Assembly: GCA_011525785.1 (NCBI GenBank)
Contig: WYBT01000044.1
Coordinates: 79,996-143,995 of the forward strand
Direction of reading: 5' to 3'
Source of the DNA: Planctomycetaceae bacterium
GTDB lineage: Bacteria; Planctomycetota; UBA1135; GCA-002686595
Length of the DNA: 64,000 nt
The stretch's first letter is position 1, and each line of letters opens with the position of its first letter. The position numbers and the translations under genes are program-made. Positions 9,721-20,353 of the stretch are shown piece by piece. The notes beneath the pieces were generated by a model. It had not been told where the DNA came from. It did not search any database and saw nothing but the letters and a program-made list of their open reading frames with translations.

Positions 9721-10923
9721 TCACTGTTTCGCCGGCGCCTTGGCCTCGGCGATCAGCTCGAGCACGGCGCGCTCCATCTCTTCGTCGCGCAGGTCGCGGA
9801 AGCGGATGCGGCCCTGCGCATCGAGGATGTAGATCGTCGGCCAGCCGCTGACGTTCCACTTCCTGGCCCATTCGCCCGACGTGCTCAGGTCGATCGCGTT
9901 GCGCCAGGTGATGCCGTTGTCGGCGAAGAGCTTCTTGCAGTAGGCGTTGGTGCGCTTGCGCACTTCCTCAGGCGAGGCGTCCTCGGGCAGGTCGCGCGGG
10001 CTGTCGCTGTTGATTCCGAGCAGGGCGAAGGATTCGTTCTTCAGGCGCTCCACGAGCTCCTTTTCGTGCGGCAACATCGCACGGCACGGGCCTCACCAGT
10101 AGCCCCAGAAGTCGACCACCGTGACCTTGCCGCGGAAGTCGGAGAGTTTGAACTTCACGCCGTCGACGTCGAGCGCCTCCATGTCGGGCGCGACCATTCC
10201 GATCTGCAGGTGATCGAGTTCGAACAGCAGCCCGGCAGCGCGCTGCGCGTAGCTGCGATCGCCGCGCCCGCTGGTCAGGTCGGCGAACTTCTCGCTCAAC
10301 TCGACGAGCAGCTTGCGCGCGCGCTCCTTGGACTCCGTGCTCTCGCCCTGAACGAGCAGTGCGCCGAGAGAGAACATGGCGGCGGCCTTCACGCTGCGGT
10401 GCGGCGACTTCTCGCGCAGGGACTCGAGCAAGGCCTGCACCTTCTCCGCCGGAACGCCCCAGGTGTACTGCAACTGCTCCGCGATCGCGGCCATGGCCGG
10501 CGACTCGAGACAGCCCGTCAGCGCGTCGAGCGCGCGCACCAGCGCGGCCTGCTCGCCGGCTTGCGGCGCGATGTCGAGCACCATGCCCCAGGCCTCGACC
10601 GCCGCGTCGCTGCACTTGGCCTTGACGGCGAAGGCCTCGATGCGCGGGAGGAACTTCGGGCCCGGCTGGCCCTCGCGCCAGAAGCGCTGGTACTCCTCCT
10701 TCTCGGCGTCGCTGGCCTTCTCGTAGTCGAAGCCGGCGAAGCGCTCGTTGAAGGCCTCGAAGAACTGCTCCTGCGCGGCCTCGAACTCCTCGCGCAGCTT
10801 GCGCCACTCCGACGCGAGGTCGTCGGCCTGGACGGTCAGGTAGGTCGCGGTCGAGGGCGGTGCGCCCGGCGCGGCAAGCGCCAGGAACAGAGCCGTCGCC
10901 GCGCAGGGTTGGAAGAGCGGCAT
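9721..10923 (-). CDS. TlpA/redoxin-like protein with in-frame TGA at the first redox Cys (candidate selenoprotein)
   Basis: Two open segments lie in the same frame, 10923-10096 and 10092-9721, separated only by a TGA at 10095-10093. Joined, they give 400 residues. They comprise a signal peptide (MPLFQPCAATALFLALAAPG), a ~250-residue helical region, and a TlpA-like thioredoxin domain: PDMEALDVDG, VVDFWGYW-[TGA]-GPCRAMLP, cis-proline loop SGWPTIYILD. The TGA stands exactly where relatives have the first Cys of WCGPC, giving W-U-GPC. Ten bases after the TGA a perfect 6-bp stem with a 7-nt loop (10083-10065) could be a SECIS element. The rest of the domain is intact, arguing against decay. The alternatives are a sequencing error or a recent nonsense mutation. 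The protein would be a periplasmic thiol-disulfide or peroxide-reducing enzyme. selABCD are not in this window. Confidence 0.7.
10065..10083 (-). promoter_or_regulatory. Candidate bacterial SECIS stem-loop downstream of the in-frame TGA
   Basis: Reading the minus strand after the TGA (10095-10093), nine bases are followed by CGTGCG, loop ATGTTGC, CGCACG: a perfect 6-bp stem with a GT inside the loop. From memory, bacterial SECIS elements are hairpins immediately downstream of the UGA inside the coding region, with a G near the start of the apical loop at roughly 16-37 nt. Here the loop spans nt 16-22 after the TGA and its G is at nt 18. In GC-rich DNA short stems also arise by chance. Confidence 0.45.
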
Positions 10924-11388
10924 GGGTTGGGTCGAAAGCGGGTCGAGAGGCGCCGGGCAACTCGGGCGCGCGGACGGTCCGCGCCCCGGGGCCGGCGTGA
11001 CCCCCAGTCTTGCGCCCCGAGCCGCGCAGGCGCCACAGCCGCGCCAACACTTCCGCGGACCCGCCGTAACGCGCGCGCAAAGTCGGGCGACCGTCTCGTT
11101 CCCGCCCCGCCCCCGGCTGCGCCCCGCGCTGGCTCCGCCCGCGCCCTGGCGCGCTTGTCCGGCCCGTGCGGCGCGAGTACAAGACTCGCCCCTTTTCGCG
11201 CCCCGACCCGCCGCCCGACGGTTCTCTCCCCGAGCCGTCCGTACGCTGCACGCGGGATCCAGGCGCGCGTCCCCGCCAACCGGGTCGCCAGCCCGCTTCG
11301 TCTCCGCACCTCGAGCGCCAGCTCACCCCTCCGCTCCAGTCGCTCTGGAGCCTCCAGCCCCCCCAGCACCTAACGGCCAGATCCCACC
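10924..11388. other. 465-bp intergenic region upstream of the Gld-like operon
   Basis: I see no credible gene here. It separates the divergent redoxin gene from the Gld-like ABC operon. Its right half carries the sigma-70-like promoter listed at 11155-11183, which leaves a leader of about 200 nt before the first ATG. The reading frames through it are arginine/proline-rich with no recognisable domains. No riboswitch fold was evident by eye. Confidence 0.5.
11155..11183 (+). promoter_or_regulatory. Sigma-70-like promoter for the Gld-like ABC operon
   Basis: TTGTCC at 11155-11160 and TACAAG at 11178-11183 are separated by 17 bp, each matching the -35 and -10 consensus at four of six positions. 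It points into the operon starting at 11389 and would give a long leader. The spacing is ideal but the evidence is by eye only. Confidence 0.4.
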
Positions 11389-12333
11389 ATGGGCGCGATG
11401 ATCGAAATCAAGAACCTCGAGAAGCGCTTCGGCGACATCACCGCCGTCGCCGGAGTGAGCTTCAGTGTCGAGCGCGGCGAAGTGCTCGGCTTCCTGGGGC
11501 CCAACGGCGCCGGCAAGTCGACCACGATGAAGATGCTGACCGGCTTCCTCGATCCGAGCGGGGGCTCGGCGCTGGTCGGCGGGCACGACATCAGCTCCGA
11601 CCCGATGGCCGCCAAGCGCCTGCTCGGCTACCTGCCCGAGGGCGCGCCGCTGTACCCCGACATGACGCCGGAGAGCTTCCTGCTCTTCATCGCCGGGATC
11701 CGCGGGTTCTCGGGCGAGGAAGCGCGCCGTCGCGTGGCCGACGTGGTGGCCAAGGTCTCGCTGCAGGGCGTGCTGCGCCAGCCGATCGAGACGCTCTCGA
11801 AGGGCTTCAAGCGCCGCGTGGGTCTGGCGCAGGCGATCTTGCACGACCCGCAGGTGCTGGTGCTCGACGAGCCGACCGACGGCCTCGACCCCAATCAGAA
11901 GCACGAGGTGCGCGCGCTGATCCGCTCGATGGCCAAGGACAAGGTCATCATCCTCTCCACGCACATCCTCGAGGAGGTCGAGGCCCTGTGCACGCGCGTG
12001 ATCATCATCGCCAAGGGCCGCATGGTGATCGACTGCAAGCCGGGCGAGCTGGCGGCCAAGTCCAAGTGGCACAACGCGGTGCGCATCGACGTCGAGCGCG
12101 GGGACGCGCAGCGCGTGCGCGCCGGCCTGGGCGAGATCCACGCCAGCGCCGTCGAGGAGCTCGAGAGCCGCAACGGCTGCACCTCGTACCTGGTCTCGAC
12201 CAAGGACCGCCGCCCGATCCTCAGCGAGATCAGTCAGCGCGCGCAGGCCGAGAAGTGGAAGCTCGACGGCCTGCACGTCGAGCACGGCCGGCTCGACGAA
12301 GTGTTCCGCGAACTGACCACCGCCAAGAACTGA
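11389..12333 (+). CDS. GldA/CcmA-type ABC transporter ATP-binding protein
   Basis: This ABC ATPase of 314 residues is of the class that works with ABC-2 permeases. Motifs are Walker A GPNGAGKST (near residue 39), Q-loop YLPEGAPLYPDMT, signature LSKGFKRRVGLAQA, Walker B VLVLDEPTDGLDPNQ and switch STHILEEV. The C-terminal ~90 residues are the usual extension of this subfamily. It heads a four-gene operon with an ABC-2 permease, a GldG-like protein and a DUF4340 protein. This set is widespread outside gliding Bacteroidetes and its substrate is not established. An alternative ATG lies three codons in (11398). Confidence 0.92.
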   Translation: MGAMIEIKNLEKRFGDITAVAGVSFSVERGEVLGFLGPNGAGKSTTMKMLTGFLDPSGGSALVGGHDISSDPMAAKRLLGYLPEGAPLYPDMTPESFLLFIAGIRGFSGEEARRRVADVVAKVSLQGVLRQPIETLSKGFKRRVGLAQAILHDPQVLVLDEPTDGLDPNQKHEVRALIRSMAKDKVIILSTHILEEVEALCTRVIIIAKGRMVIDCKPGELAAKSKWHNAVRIDVERGDAQRVRAGLGEIHASAVEELESRNGCTSYLVSTKDRRPILSEISQRAQAEKWKLDGLHVEHGRLDEVFRELTTAKN

Positions 12334-12363
12334 GCGCAGCTCCAAGCCTTCCCACCACCTGCC

Positions 12364-13104
12364 ATGCGCAACACGATCGTCCTGTTCAAGCGCGAGCTGG
12401 CGGCGTACTTCACGACGCCCGTCGCCTACGTGTTCATCTGCATCTTCCTGCTGCTGTGCGGGATCCTCACCTTCTACCTGGGAGGCTTCTACGACCGCGG
12501 CGAAGCGACGCTCGGGCCCAGTTTCTTCGAGTACCACCCGATCCTCTACATCCTGCTGATCCCGGCCATTTCGATGCGCCTGTGGGCCGAGGAGCGCAAG
12601 CAGGGCACGATCGAGCTGCTGATGACGCTGCCGGTAACGCTGCCGCAGCTGGTGCTCTCGAAGTTCCTGGCCTCGTGGGCCTTCGCGGGCATCGCGCTGG
12701 CGCTCACGTTCCCGCTGTGGCTGACGGTCAACTACCTGGGCGATCCCGACAACGGAGTGATCCTGGCGAGCTACCTCGCGAGCTGGCTGATGGCCGGCGG
12801 TTACCTCGCCATGGGCGCGTGCGTCTCGGCCATCACCAAGAACCAGGTGATCGCCTTCGTGCTGAGCGTGATCGTGTGCCTGCTGTTCCTGATCACCGGC
12901 GTGCCGGCGGTCGGTGACTTCCTGTCCGGCGTGATCCCCAGCGAGACGGTCGTCGACGCGCTGCGCTCGTTCAGCTTCCTCTCGCACTTCAGCTCGATCG
13001 CGCGCGGCGTGATCGACGTGCGCGACCTGGTGTTCTTCGCCTCGCTGATCGGCGTGTTCCTGTTCATGAACGCCGTTGTGATCGAACTCAAGAAGGCCGA
13101 CTGA
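12364..13104 (+). CDS. GldF-like ABC-2 type permease
   Basis: This is a 246-residue integral membrane protein with six apparent TM helices, starting RNTIVLFKRELAAYFTTPVA and including FICIFLLLCGILTFYLGGF, GIALALTFPLWLTVNYLG, AFVLSVIVCLLFLITGV and FFASLIGVFLFMNAVV. The N-terminal KRELAAYFTTPVAY and LRLWAEERKQGTIELL-type phrase (here SMRLWAEERKQGTIELLMTL) are hallmarks of the GldF/NosY-like ABC-2 group. It follows the ATPase by 30 bp and precedes the GldG-like gene, forming the membrane channel of that complex. Confidence 0.9.
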   Translation: MRNTIVLFKRELAAYFTTPVAYVFICIFLLLCGILTFYLGGFYDRGEATLGPSFFEYHPILYILLIPAISMRLWAEERKQGTIELLMTLPVTLPQLVLSKFLASWAFAGIALALTFPLWLTVNYLGDPDNGVILASYLASWLMAGGYLAMGACVSAITKNQVIAFVLSVIVCLLFLITGVPAVGDFLSGVIPSETVVDALRSFSFLSHFSSIARGVIDVRDLVFFASLIGVFLFMNAVVIELKKAD

Positions 13105-13140
13105 GCGCCCCACCACCCCTCGCCGACACCACAACTGCCC

Positions 13141-15036
13141 ATGAAGAACCGTGTGCTCATGTCCCTGGGCGGGATCCTGATCGCCGTGGCGCTCCTGATC
13201 GCGCTCAACGTGCTCGCGGGCGTCTCGCTCGCCGGATACCGCATCGACCTGACCGCCAACAAGCTCTACACGCTCTCGGAGGGCTCCAAGCAGGTGCTCT
13301 CCAAGCTCGAGGAGCCGATCACGCTGAAGTTCTTCCGCTCCAAGGAGCTGGCGAACAAGTACGTGGCGGCGTACTCGCAGCGCGTCGAGGAGTTGCTGGT
13401 CGAGTACAAGAACCGCGCGGGCGGCAAGATCACGCTCGAGGTGCTCGACCCCGAGCCGTTCTCGGAGACCGAGGACCAGTGCGTGCAGTACGGCATCCAA
13501 GGAGTGCCGGTGCCCGAGGGCACGCTGTACTTCGGGCTCGCCGGCTCGAACTCGCTCGGCGAGGACAAGGCCATGCCGTTCCTCGATCCCAGCAAGGAGG
13601 AGTTCCTCGAGTACGACCTTTCCAAGCTGGTGTGGTCGCTCTCGAACACCACCAAGCCCGTGCTCGGCGTGCTCAGCTCGCTGCCGATCGAAGGCGCCGG
13701 CAATCCGTTCCAGCGCAACGCGCCGCAGCCCTGGTACATCATGGACGCGGTGCGCGAGCTCAACTACGAGACGCGCTCGATCCAGCCGACGGTGGCGGAG
13801 ATCCCCAACGACGTCACGCTGCTGCTGGTCGTCCACCCCAAGAACCTGTCGGACTCCACGCAGTACGCCATCGATCAATTCGTGCTGCGCGGCGGCAAGG
13901 CGATCGTGTTCGTCGACCCCTGGTGCGAGGCCGACGAGCCCATCCAGGACCCCAACAACCCGCTGCAGGCGATGATGGCGCCGCGCGCGTCCGAGCTGAA
14001 GAAGCTGTTCGACGCCTGGGGCATCCAATCGCCCACCGACAAGTTCGTCGGCGATCGAATCAACGCCACTACGGTCACGTTCAACAACAACGGCCGGCCC
14101 GATCAGGCCTCGTTCGTCGCCTGGGTGCGCATTCCCCCTGAGTCGCTCGCCAAGGGCGAGGTGACCACGGCCGACATGAGCATGCCGCTGTTCTTCAAGG
14201 AGCCCGGCTTCCTGGAGCACAAGGATGGCGCGACGACGACGTTCACGCCGCTGATCCAGACCTCCGAAGAGTCGATGGAGATCGAGAACAGCAAGATCCA
14301 GTTCCAGGCCAACCCGGGCGAGCTGCTGCAGAACTTCTTCCCCAGCGGCAAGCGCTACACGCTGGCAGCGCGCTTGGGCGGCAGGATCAAGTCGGCCTTC
14401 CCCGAGGGCAAGCCGGCCCCGGCTGCGGGCGCGGAGCCTGCGGAAGCGAGTAGCGCGACGCACCTCGCCGAGTCGAACGGCGAGATCAACGTGGTGGTCG
14501 TCGCCGACGCCGACATGTTGAGCGACAGCGCCTGGGTGCAGGTGCAGAACTTCGGCGGCTTGAAGCTGCCACGCAAGCTCTCGGAGAACGGCACGTTCGT
14601 GATGAACACGCTGGACTTCATGCAGGGCTCGACCGACCTGATCAGCCTGCGCGCCCGCGGCGGCTCCTCGCACCCCTTCGTGGTCGTCGAAGAGCTCAAG
14701 CGCGACGCCGAGCAACGCTTCCGCGACGAAGAGGGCCGGCTGGTGGCTGAGAAGGAGCGCGTCGAGCGCGAGCTCAACGACCTGATCAGCAAGAAGGGTG
14801 ACGCCACCGAAGAGGTGCTGATGAGCGCCGAAGTGCAGGCCAAGGTCGAAGACCTCCGCACCACGCTGGTCGAGACGCAAAAGCGCCTGCGCGAAGTGCG
14901 CTACAGCCTCAACAAGGACGTCGAAGCCCTCGGCACGCGCCTCAAGCTGGTCAACATCGCCCTGGTTCCCGCGCTGACGCTCGTGCTCGCGCTGTTCGTG
15001 ACCGTGTACCGCAACAACCGCCGCAAGAGCGCCTGA
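13141..15036 (+). CDS. GldG-like ABC transporter auxiliary membrane protein
   Basis: This 631-residue protein has an N-terminal TM (LGGILIAVALLIALNVLAG) followed by the family opening RIDLTANKLYTLSEGSKQVL. A large periplasmic domain with a Rossmann-like repeat (LLLVVHPKNLSDSTQYAIDQ, GGKAIVFVDPW) comes next. A coiled coil of about 100 residues (AEQRFRDEEGRLVAEKERVE onward) and a C-terminal TM (LVNIALVPALTLVLALFVTV) close it. Such proteins sit beside GldA/GldF-like transporters and are proposed to handle extracytoplasmic substrate or assembly; the function is not proven. It is the third gene of the operon, 36 bp after the permease and 18 bp before the DUF4340 gene. Confidence 0.88.
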   Translation: MKNRVLMSLGGILIAVALLIALNVLAGVSLAGYRIDLTANKLYTLSEGSKQVLSKLEEPITLKFFRSKELANKYVAAYSQRVEELLVEYKNRAGGKITLEVLDPEPFSETEDQCVQYGIQGVPVPEGTLYFGLAGSNSLGEDKAMPFLDPSKEEFLEYDLSKLVWSLSNTTKPVLGVLSSLPIEGAGNPFQRNAPQPWYIMDAVRELNYETRSIQPTVAEIPNDVTLLLVVHPKNLSDSTQYAIDQFVLRGGKAIVFVDPWCEADEPIQDPNNPLQAMMAPRASELKKLFDAWGIQSPTDKFVGDRINATTVTFNNNGRPDQASFVAWVRIPPESLAKGEVTTADMSMPLFFKEPGFLEHKDGATTTFTPLIQTSEESMEIENSKIQFQANPGELLQNFFPSGKRYTLAARLGGRIKSAFPEGKPAPAAGAEPAEASSATHLAESNGEINVVVVADADMLSDSAWVQVQNFGGLKLPRKLSENGTFVMNTLDFMQGSTDLISLRARGGSSHPFVVVEELKRDAEQRFRDEEGRLVAEKERVERELNDLISKKGDATEEVLMSAEVQAKVEDLRTTLVETQKRLREVRYSLNKDVEALGTRLKLVNIALVPALTLVLALFVTVYRNNRRKSA

Positions 15037-15054
15037 CGCGCGCCGAATCTCGCC

Positions 15055-16323
15055 ATGAACACCAAGACTCTGCTCGTGCTGGGCCTGGCCACCGCGGGGC
15101 TGTTCGCCGCCGCGGTCGTGGTCAACCGCCAGAAGGAAGGCGCGCTCTCGCCGACGCGCGAGGCGGGACGCAAGCTGTTCCCCGAGCTCGCCAAGAACGT
15201 CAACTCGGTCGTCGCACTGGAGGTCACGTCCAAGGACGGCGCGGTCAAGCTCGCCAAGGACGGCGAGCGTTGGGGCATGACCGACAAGGGCGGCTACCCG
15301 GTCGACTTCGACAAGGTCAAGCAGATCGTGGTGGCGGTCTCGGAGTTCGAGATCGTGGCCGAGCTCTCAAAGAACCCCGCCAACTACAAGAAGCTCGGCG
15401 TGCAGGCCGTCAGCGACGAGGGCTCGGAGTCCAAGCAGCTCACGCTCAAGGACAAGTCGGGCGCGGTGCTGGCCGACGTGATCATCGGCCAGAACAAGGT
15501 CACGCAAGGGTTCGGAGGCAAGCAGCAGCTGTTCGTCCGCCCGGCCTCGAGTGACCAGCCCTACCAGGTCACGGGACAGGTCAACCTGTTCGGCGACGCC
15601 TCGAGCTGGATGAAGCGCGAGATCTGCAAGATCGAGGCGAACCGCGTGCGCGAGGTGGTGATCGCTCACCCCGACGGCGCGCGGCTGGCCATCGCGAAGC
15701 AGACGGCCGAGGACAAGGACTTCGCCGTGCAGGACCTCCCCGCGGGCGAGGAGCTGATGTGGTCGGGCGCGGCCAACGGCATCGGCGGCGCGCTGCAGTA
15801 CCTCTCGCTGGAGGACGTCAAGGCGGCCGCGGACATGCCGCTCGAGAGCCCCACCGTCGCAGAGTTCACGACCTTCGACGGCCTGCGCATCACGGCGCGC
15901 AGCACGGAAGCCGACGGCAAGACCTGGCTAGCACTGGCGGCCAGTTTCGACGAGTCGCTGCGCGTCGAGCCCGCCGCTCCGCCGGCCCCCGAACCGACCG
16001 CCGAGGGCGAAGCGCCGCCGCTGGCCCCGCCCACTTCGACGCTCAAGCCGATCGATGACGTGCGCAAGGAGGTCGAGGAACTCAACGCCCAGTTCACGCG
16101 CTGGGTCTATGGGATCCCGGGCTACAGCGGCGCCAACTTCCGCAAGCGCATGGCCGACCTGCTCAAGAAGAAGGAGACGGCCGAGGCGCCGCTCGACGCT
16201 GCAGGCGACGCGACCATCGACGCAGGCGGCGACTCAGGCGGCGACTCAGGAGGCGACGGGGCGGCCGACGTTCCCGCGCTGGTCGAGCCTCCGGCGCAGC
16301 CGGACAAGCCCACCGACGGCTGA
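15055..16323 (+). CDS. DUF4340 domain protein of the Gld-like operon
   Basis: This 422-residue protein has an N-terminal hydrophobic anchor (TLLVLGLATAGLFAAAVVVN). A DUF4340-like pair of beta-rich modules follows (AVKLAKDGERWGMTDKGGYP, then LTLKDKSGAVLADVIIGQNK). DUF4340 proteins regularly close GldA-F-G-type operons and are predicted to be extracytoplasmic. The C-terminus is low-complexity: a proline/alanine/glutamate linker near residue 305 and a tandem GGDS repeat near 390-400. It shares orientation and 18-bp spacing with the GldG-like gene. It is convergent with the methyltransferase that follows. Confidence 0.88.
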   Translation: MNTKTLLVLGLATAGLFAAAVVVNRQKEGALSPTREAGRKLFPELAKNVNSVVALEVTSKDGAVKLAKDGERWGMTDKGGYPVDFDKVKQIVVAVSEFEIVAELSKNPANYKKLGVQAVSDEGSESKQLTLKDKSGAVLADVIIGQNKVTQGFGGKQQLFVRPASSDQPYQVTGQVNLFGDASSWMKREICKIEANRVREVVIAHPDGARLAIAKQTAEDKDFAVQDLPAGEELMWSGAANGIGGALQYLSLEDVKAAADMPLESPTVAEFTTFDGLRITARSTEADGKTWLALAASFDESLRVEPAAPPAPEPTAEGEAPPLAPPTSTLKPIDDVRKEVEELNAQFTRWVYGIPGYSGANFRKRMADLLKKKETAEAPLDAAGDATIDAGGDSGGDSGGDGAADVPALVEPPAQPDKPTDG

Positions 16324-16354
16324 TCCGGAAATTCAGCGCGCGCGCCCGGCGAGT

Positions 16355-17074
16355 TCAGCCGCGGCGCGCCGACCGCTTGGGCTCGGCCGCTTCCTTCTTG
16401 AAGATCAAGAGGTGGTTGAAGCCGCGCAGGAAGAAGTTCTCCTCGGCTGCGGCGCGGTGGTAGTTGGGTTTTTCGAGCGTGCGATTGCCGCGCACCACGC
16501 ACACGTGGTCGATCGGGCGGAAACGCTGCTCGAGCATCGCGTAGAGCCGCGCGCCGATGCCCACGAACCCGCGGCGCTTCTCGAAGGTGTCGCTCACGTA
16601 CACCGCGAGGTAGCGGCGGTCGCGCAGCACGCGCTCGACCTCCGCGAAGACCTGCTCCAGCGCTTCGAAGTAGGCCGGCTCGTGGGCGTCGAGCTTGCCG
16701 ATGCAGTCCGGCGCCGTGGAGTACTCGATGTGCGTCGAGTACGGCGGGTCCATGAACACGAAATCCGCGGCTGCGTCCGCGAGCGGCAGCGCGCGCGCGT
16801 CAGCGCGTTGGATGTCGGGACGCGTCGGCGCCACGTCGAAGCCCTGCGCCTTGCGACCCAGCTCGCTGGCGACGTCGAGCGTCGTGCCGCCGCCGCAGAA
16901 CGGGTCGACCACGAGATCGCCCTCACGCGTGTAGCGCGACAGCAGGTTCCAGATCACGTAGCTGGGGGTCGCGCCCACGAAGCGCGGGTCGCCCTTGGGC
17001 TCGCCGTCGTACTGCTGGGACGGGTAGTACCACAGCGTCGTGGTCTGCAGCTTGAGCGCGGGCTTGCGGTTCAT
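16355..17074 (-). CDS. DNA (adenine/cytosine amino-) methyltransferase
   Basis: This SAM-dependent methyltransferase of 239 residues has motif I as DLVVDPFCGGGTTLDVA, the acidic SAM ligand in AQGFDVAP and catalytic motif IV as FVFMDPPYS. DPPY marks amino-methyltransferases acting on N6-adenine or N4-cytosine in DNA; RNA m2G enzymes of the same fold also use similar motifs. No restriction enzyme is adjacent, so it looks like an orphan methylase. ATG 17074 (MNRKPALKLQ) is chosen because the 20 upstream residues up to 17134 are arginine-rich and have no ribosome site. A TATGCT box lies 14 bases upstream of this ATG. Confidence 0.85.
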   Translation of the reverse strand: MNRKPALKLQTTTLWYYPSQQYDGEPKGDPRFVGATPSYVIWNLLSRYTREGDLVVDPFCGGGTTLDVASELGRKAQGFDVAPTRPDIQRADARALPLADAAADFVFMDPPYSTHIEYSTAPDCIGKLDAHEPAYFEALEQVFAEVERVLRDRRYLAVYVSDTFEKRRGFVGIGARLYAMLEQRFRPIDHVCVVRGNRTLEKPNYHRAAAEENFFLRGFNHLLIFKKEAAEPKRSARRG

Positions 17075-17140
17075 ACGCGAAGCGCGCGAGCATAGCGGTC
17101 GAGCCCCTGCGCACGCCCGCTCGAACCGGCGCACGCGTTC

Positions 17141-17836
17141 ATGAGCACCACCATCGAGTTCTCCATCGCGCGCAGGGCCGACGCCCAGCCGCCGCTCGGC
17201 GCGCGCTTGGACTCACCGTCCGGCCGTGCGCGCCACAGCGTCGTGTTGCTCGCGCACGGGTCCGGCGTCGACGTCGACCACCCGTGGATGGCGGGCATGT
17301 CGCGCGCGCTGGTCGAGCGCGGCTTCGAGGTTCTGCGCTTTCGCTATCCCTACATGGAGCTCGCGGCGCGGCTCGCGCGGCGCCGTCCGCCGGACCCGAC
17401 CGCCGTGCTCGAGGAGGCGCACGAAGACGCGCTCGACGAGTTGCGCCGACGCTTGCCCCAGCGCCGCTGGCTGCTGGCGGGCAAATCGCTGGGCGCGCGC
17501 ATCTCGACGCACATCGCCGCCAAGGGCGCGCACGCGCACGGCCTCGTCCTGCTGGGCTACCCGCTGCACCCGCCGGGCAAGCCCGAGCGGGAGCGTTCGG
17601 AGCACTTCGCGAGTCTGGCGCAGCCCGCGCTGTTCGTGCACGGCTCCCGCGACGAGTTCGGCACGCTCGACGAGCTGCGCGGCGCGCTGCGGCGCTACTC
17701 GGGGCGCGCGGAGCTCGAACCCGTCGAGGGCGGCGACCACTCCTTCGAGCGCGGCGCGCGCCACCCGCTGGCCACGACGCTCGCCGACGTGGCGGAGCGC
17801 GTCGATCGCTGGGAGGCGCGGACGTTCCCGGAGTGA
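17141..17836 (+). CDS. Alpha/beta hydrolase (KANSL3/Tex30-like dienelactone hydrolase family)
   Basis: This is a 231-residue alpha/beta hydrolase. The strand-loop VVLLAHGSGVDVDHPWM holds the oxyanion HG, the nucleophile elbow is AGKSLGAR (Ser), the acid lies in VHGSRDEFG, and the histidine in EGGDHSFE. This matches the small family of KANSL3/Tex30-like hydrolases of unknown substrate. It is divergent from the methyltransferase at 17074. No signal peptide is evident, so it should be cytoplasmic. The Ser/Asp/His set is complete, so it is probably active. Confidence 0.88.
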   Translation: MSTTIEFSIARRADAQPPLGARLDSPSGRARHSVVLLAHGSGVDVDHPWMAGMSRALVERGFEVLRFRYPYMELAARLARRRPPDPTAVLEEAHEDALDELRRRLPQRRWLLAGKSLGARISTHIAAKGAHAHGLVLLGYPLHPPGKPERERSEHFASLAQPALFVHGSRDEFGTLDELRGALRRYSGRAELEPVEGGDHSFERGARHPLATTLADVAERVDRWEARTFPE

Positions 17837-17920
17837 GTTCGCTCCGAACCGAGTTCGCTGCAGACTGAGCGCCCGTCCCGGCTGGGCGCATCCACGGCCC
17901 GAGCCTCGAGTCGGAGCGCC

Positions 17921-18178
17921 CTAGCCGTGCGCCGCGGCGTCGCGGCAGGGGCAGTCGGCCGCGACTTGGCGGGCGAGTTGACGCCCCAGGCGCAGCGCGC
18001 GAGCCGGCCGGGCGTCACTCGTCGGGCGCTCGAAGGCCGCAGGCGCGGCGGTCGGCAGCTGGCGCTCGTCCCGGACGGCCCGGCGCTCGGCGGCCTCTTC
18101 CGCGAGGTACCAGGCGACGCTGCCGACCACGCCCAGGATCAGAGCGACGGCGGCCAGAACGAGCTTGCGCTGGGACAT
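17921..18178 (-). CDS. Small single-pass membrane protein, unknown function
   Basis: This is an 85-residue frame beginning MSQRKLVLAAVALILG and continuing VVGSVAWYLAEEAAERR: one TM helix with a short basic N-terminus, then a hydrophilic arginine/alanine-rich tail and a terminal CPC motif. Codon positions show the strong third-base G/C bias of neighbouring genes. I do not recognise the family. An AT-richer 200-bp region upstream (18179-18388) could carry its promoter. The alternative is a chance frame; the convincing signal-anchor argues for a real gene. Confidence 0.5.
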   Translation of the reverse strand: MSQRKLVLAAVALILGVVGSVAWYLAEEAAERRAVRDERQLPTAAPAAFERPTSDARPARALRLGRQLARQVAADCPCRDAAAHG

Positions 18179-18388
18179 GGGACGGTGGGTGCTGGCGGGC
18201 TCGAGCCGAGGCGTATACCTACGCCCAGTTTGACCCCACGGTTACGGTTCCAGACGTCCGGCAGTTGGATTCCACTCCACAAAAGTTCGAAAAACGTCAA
18301 TTGCAGCGGCGCAACGGCTGCGATTCCCAGCTCCGGGTCAGCCGCGAACGGCTCGCGGGGCCCGTTCAGGCGTTGAGCCACACCTCGC

Positions 18389-20314
<1,926 letters not shown>

Positions 20315-20353
20315 GGGCGCAAGCCTACGCGCGCGCCGCGGCGCGTCACAGGC

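Noticed and set aside
9721..10923. Two separate genes (10093-10923 and 9721-10077)
   Set aside because: Both are in one frame and form one thioredoxin domain. The second part has no ribosome site, so readthrough/Sec decoding or an error explains it better.
11389..16323. Evidence of gliding motility from the GldA/F/G-like operon
   Set aside because: These gene classes are widespread in non-gliding bacteria and no other gliding genes are seen.
16355..17074. Orphan methylase as part of a host restriction system
   Set aside because: No nuclease gene is adjacent; neighbours are a Gld-like operon and a hydrolase.
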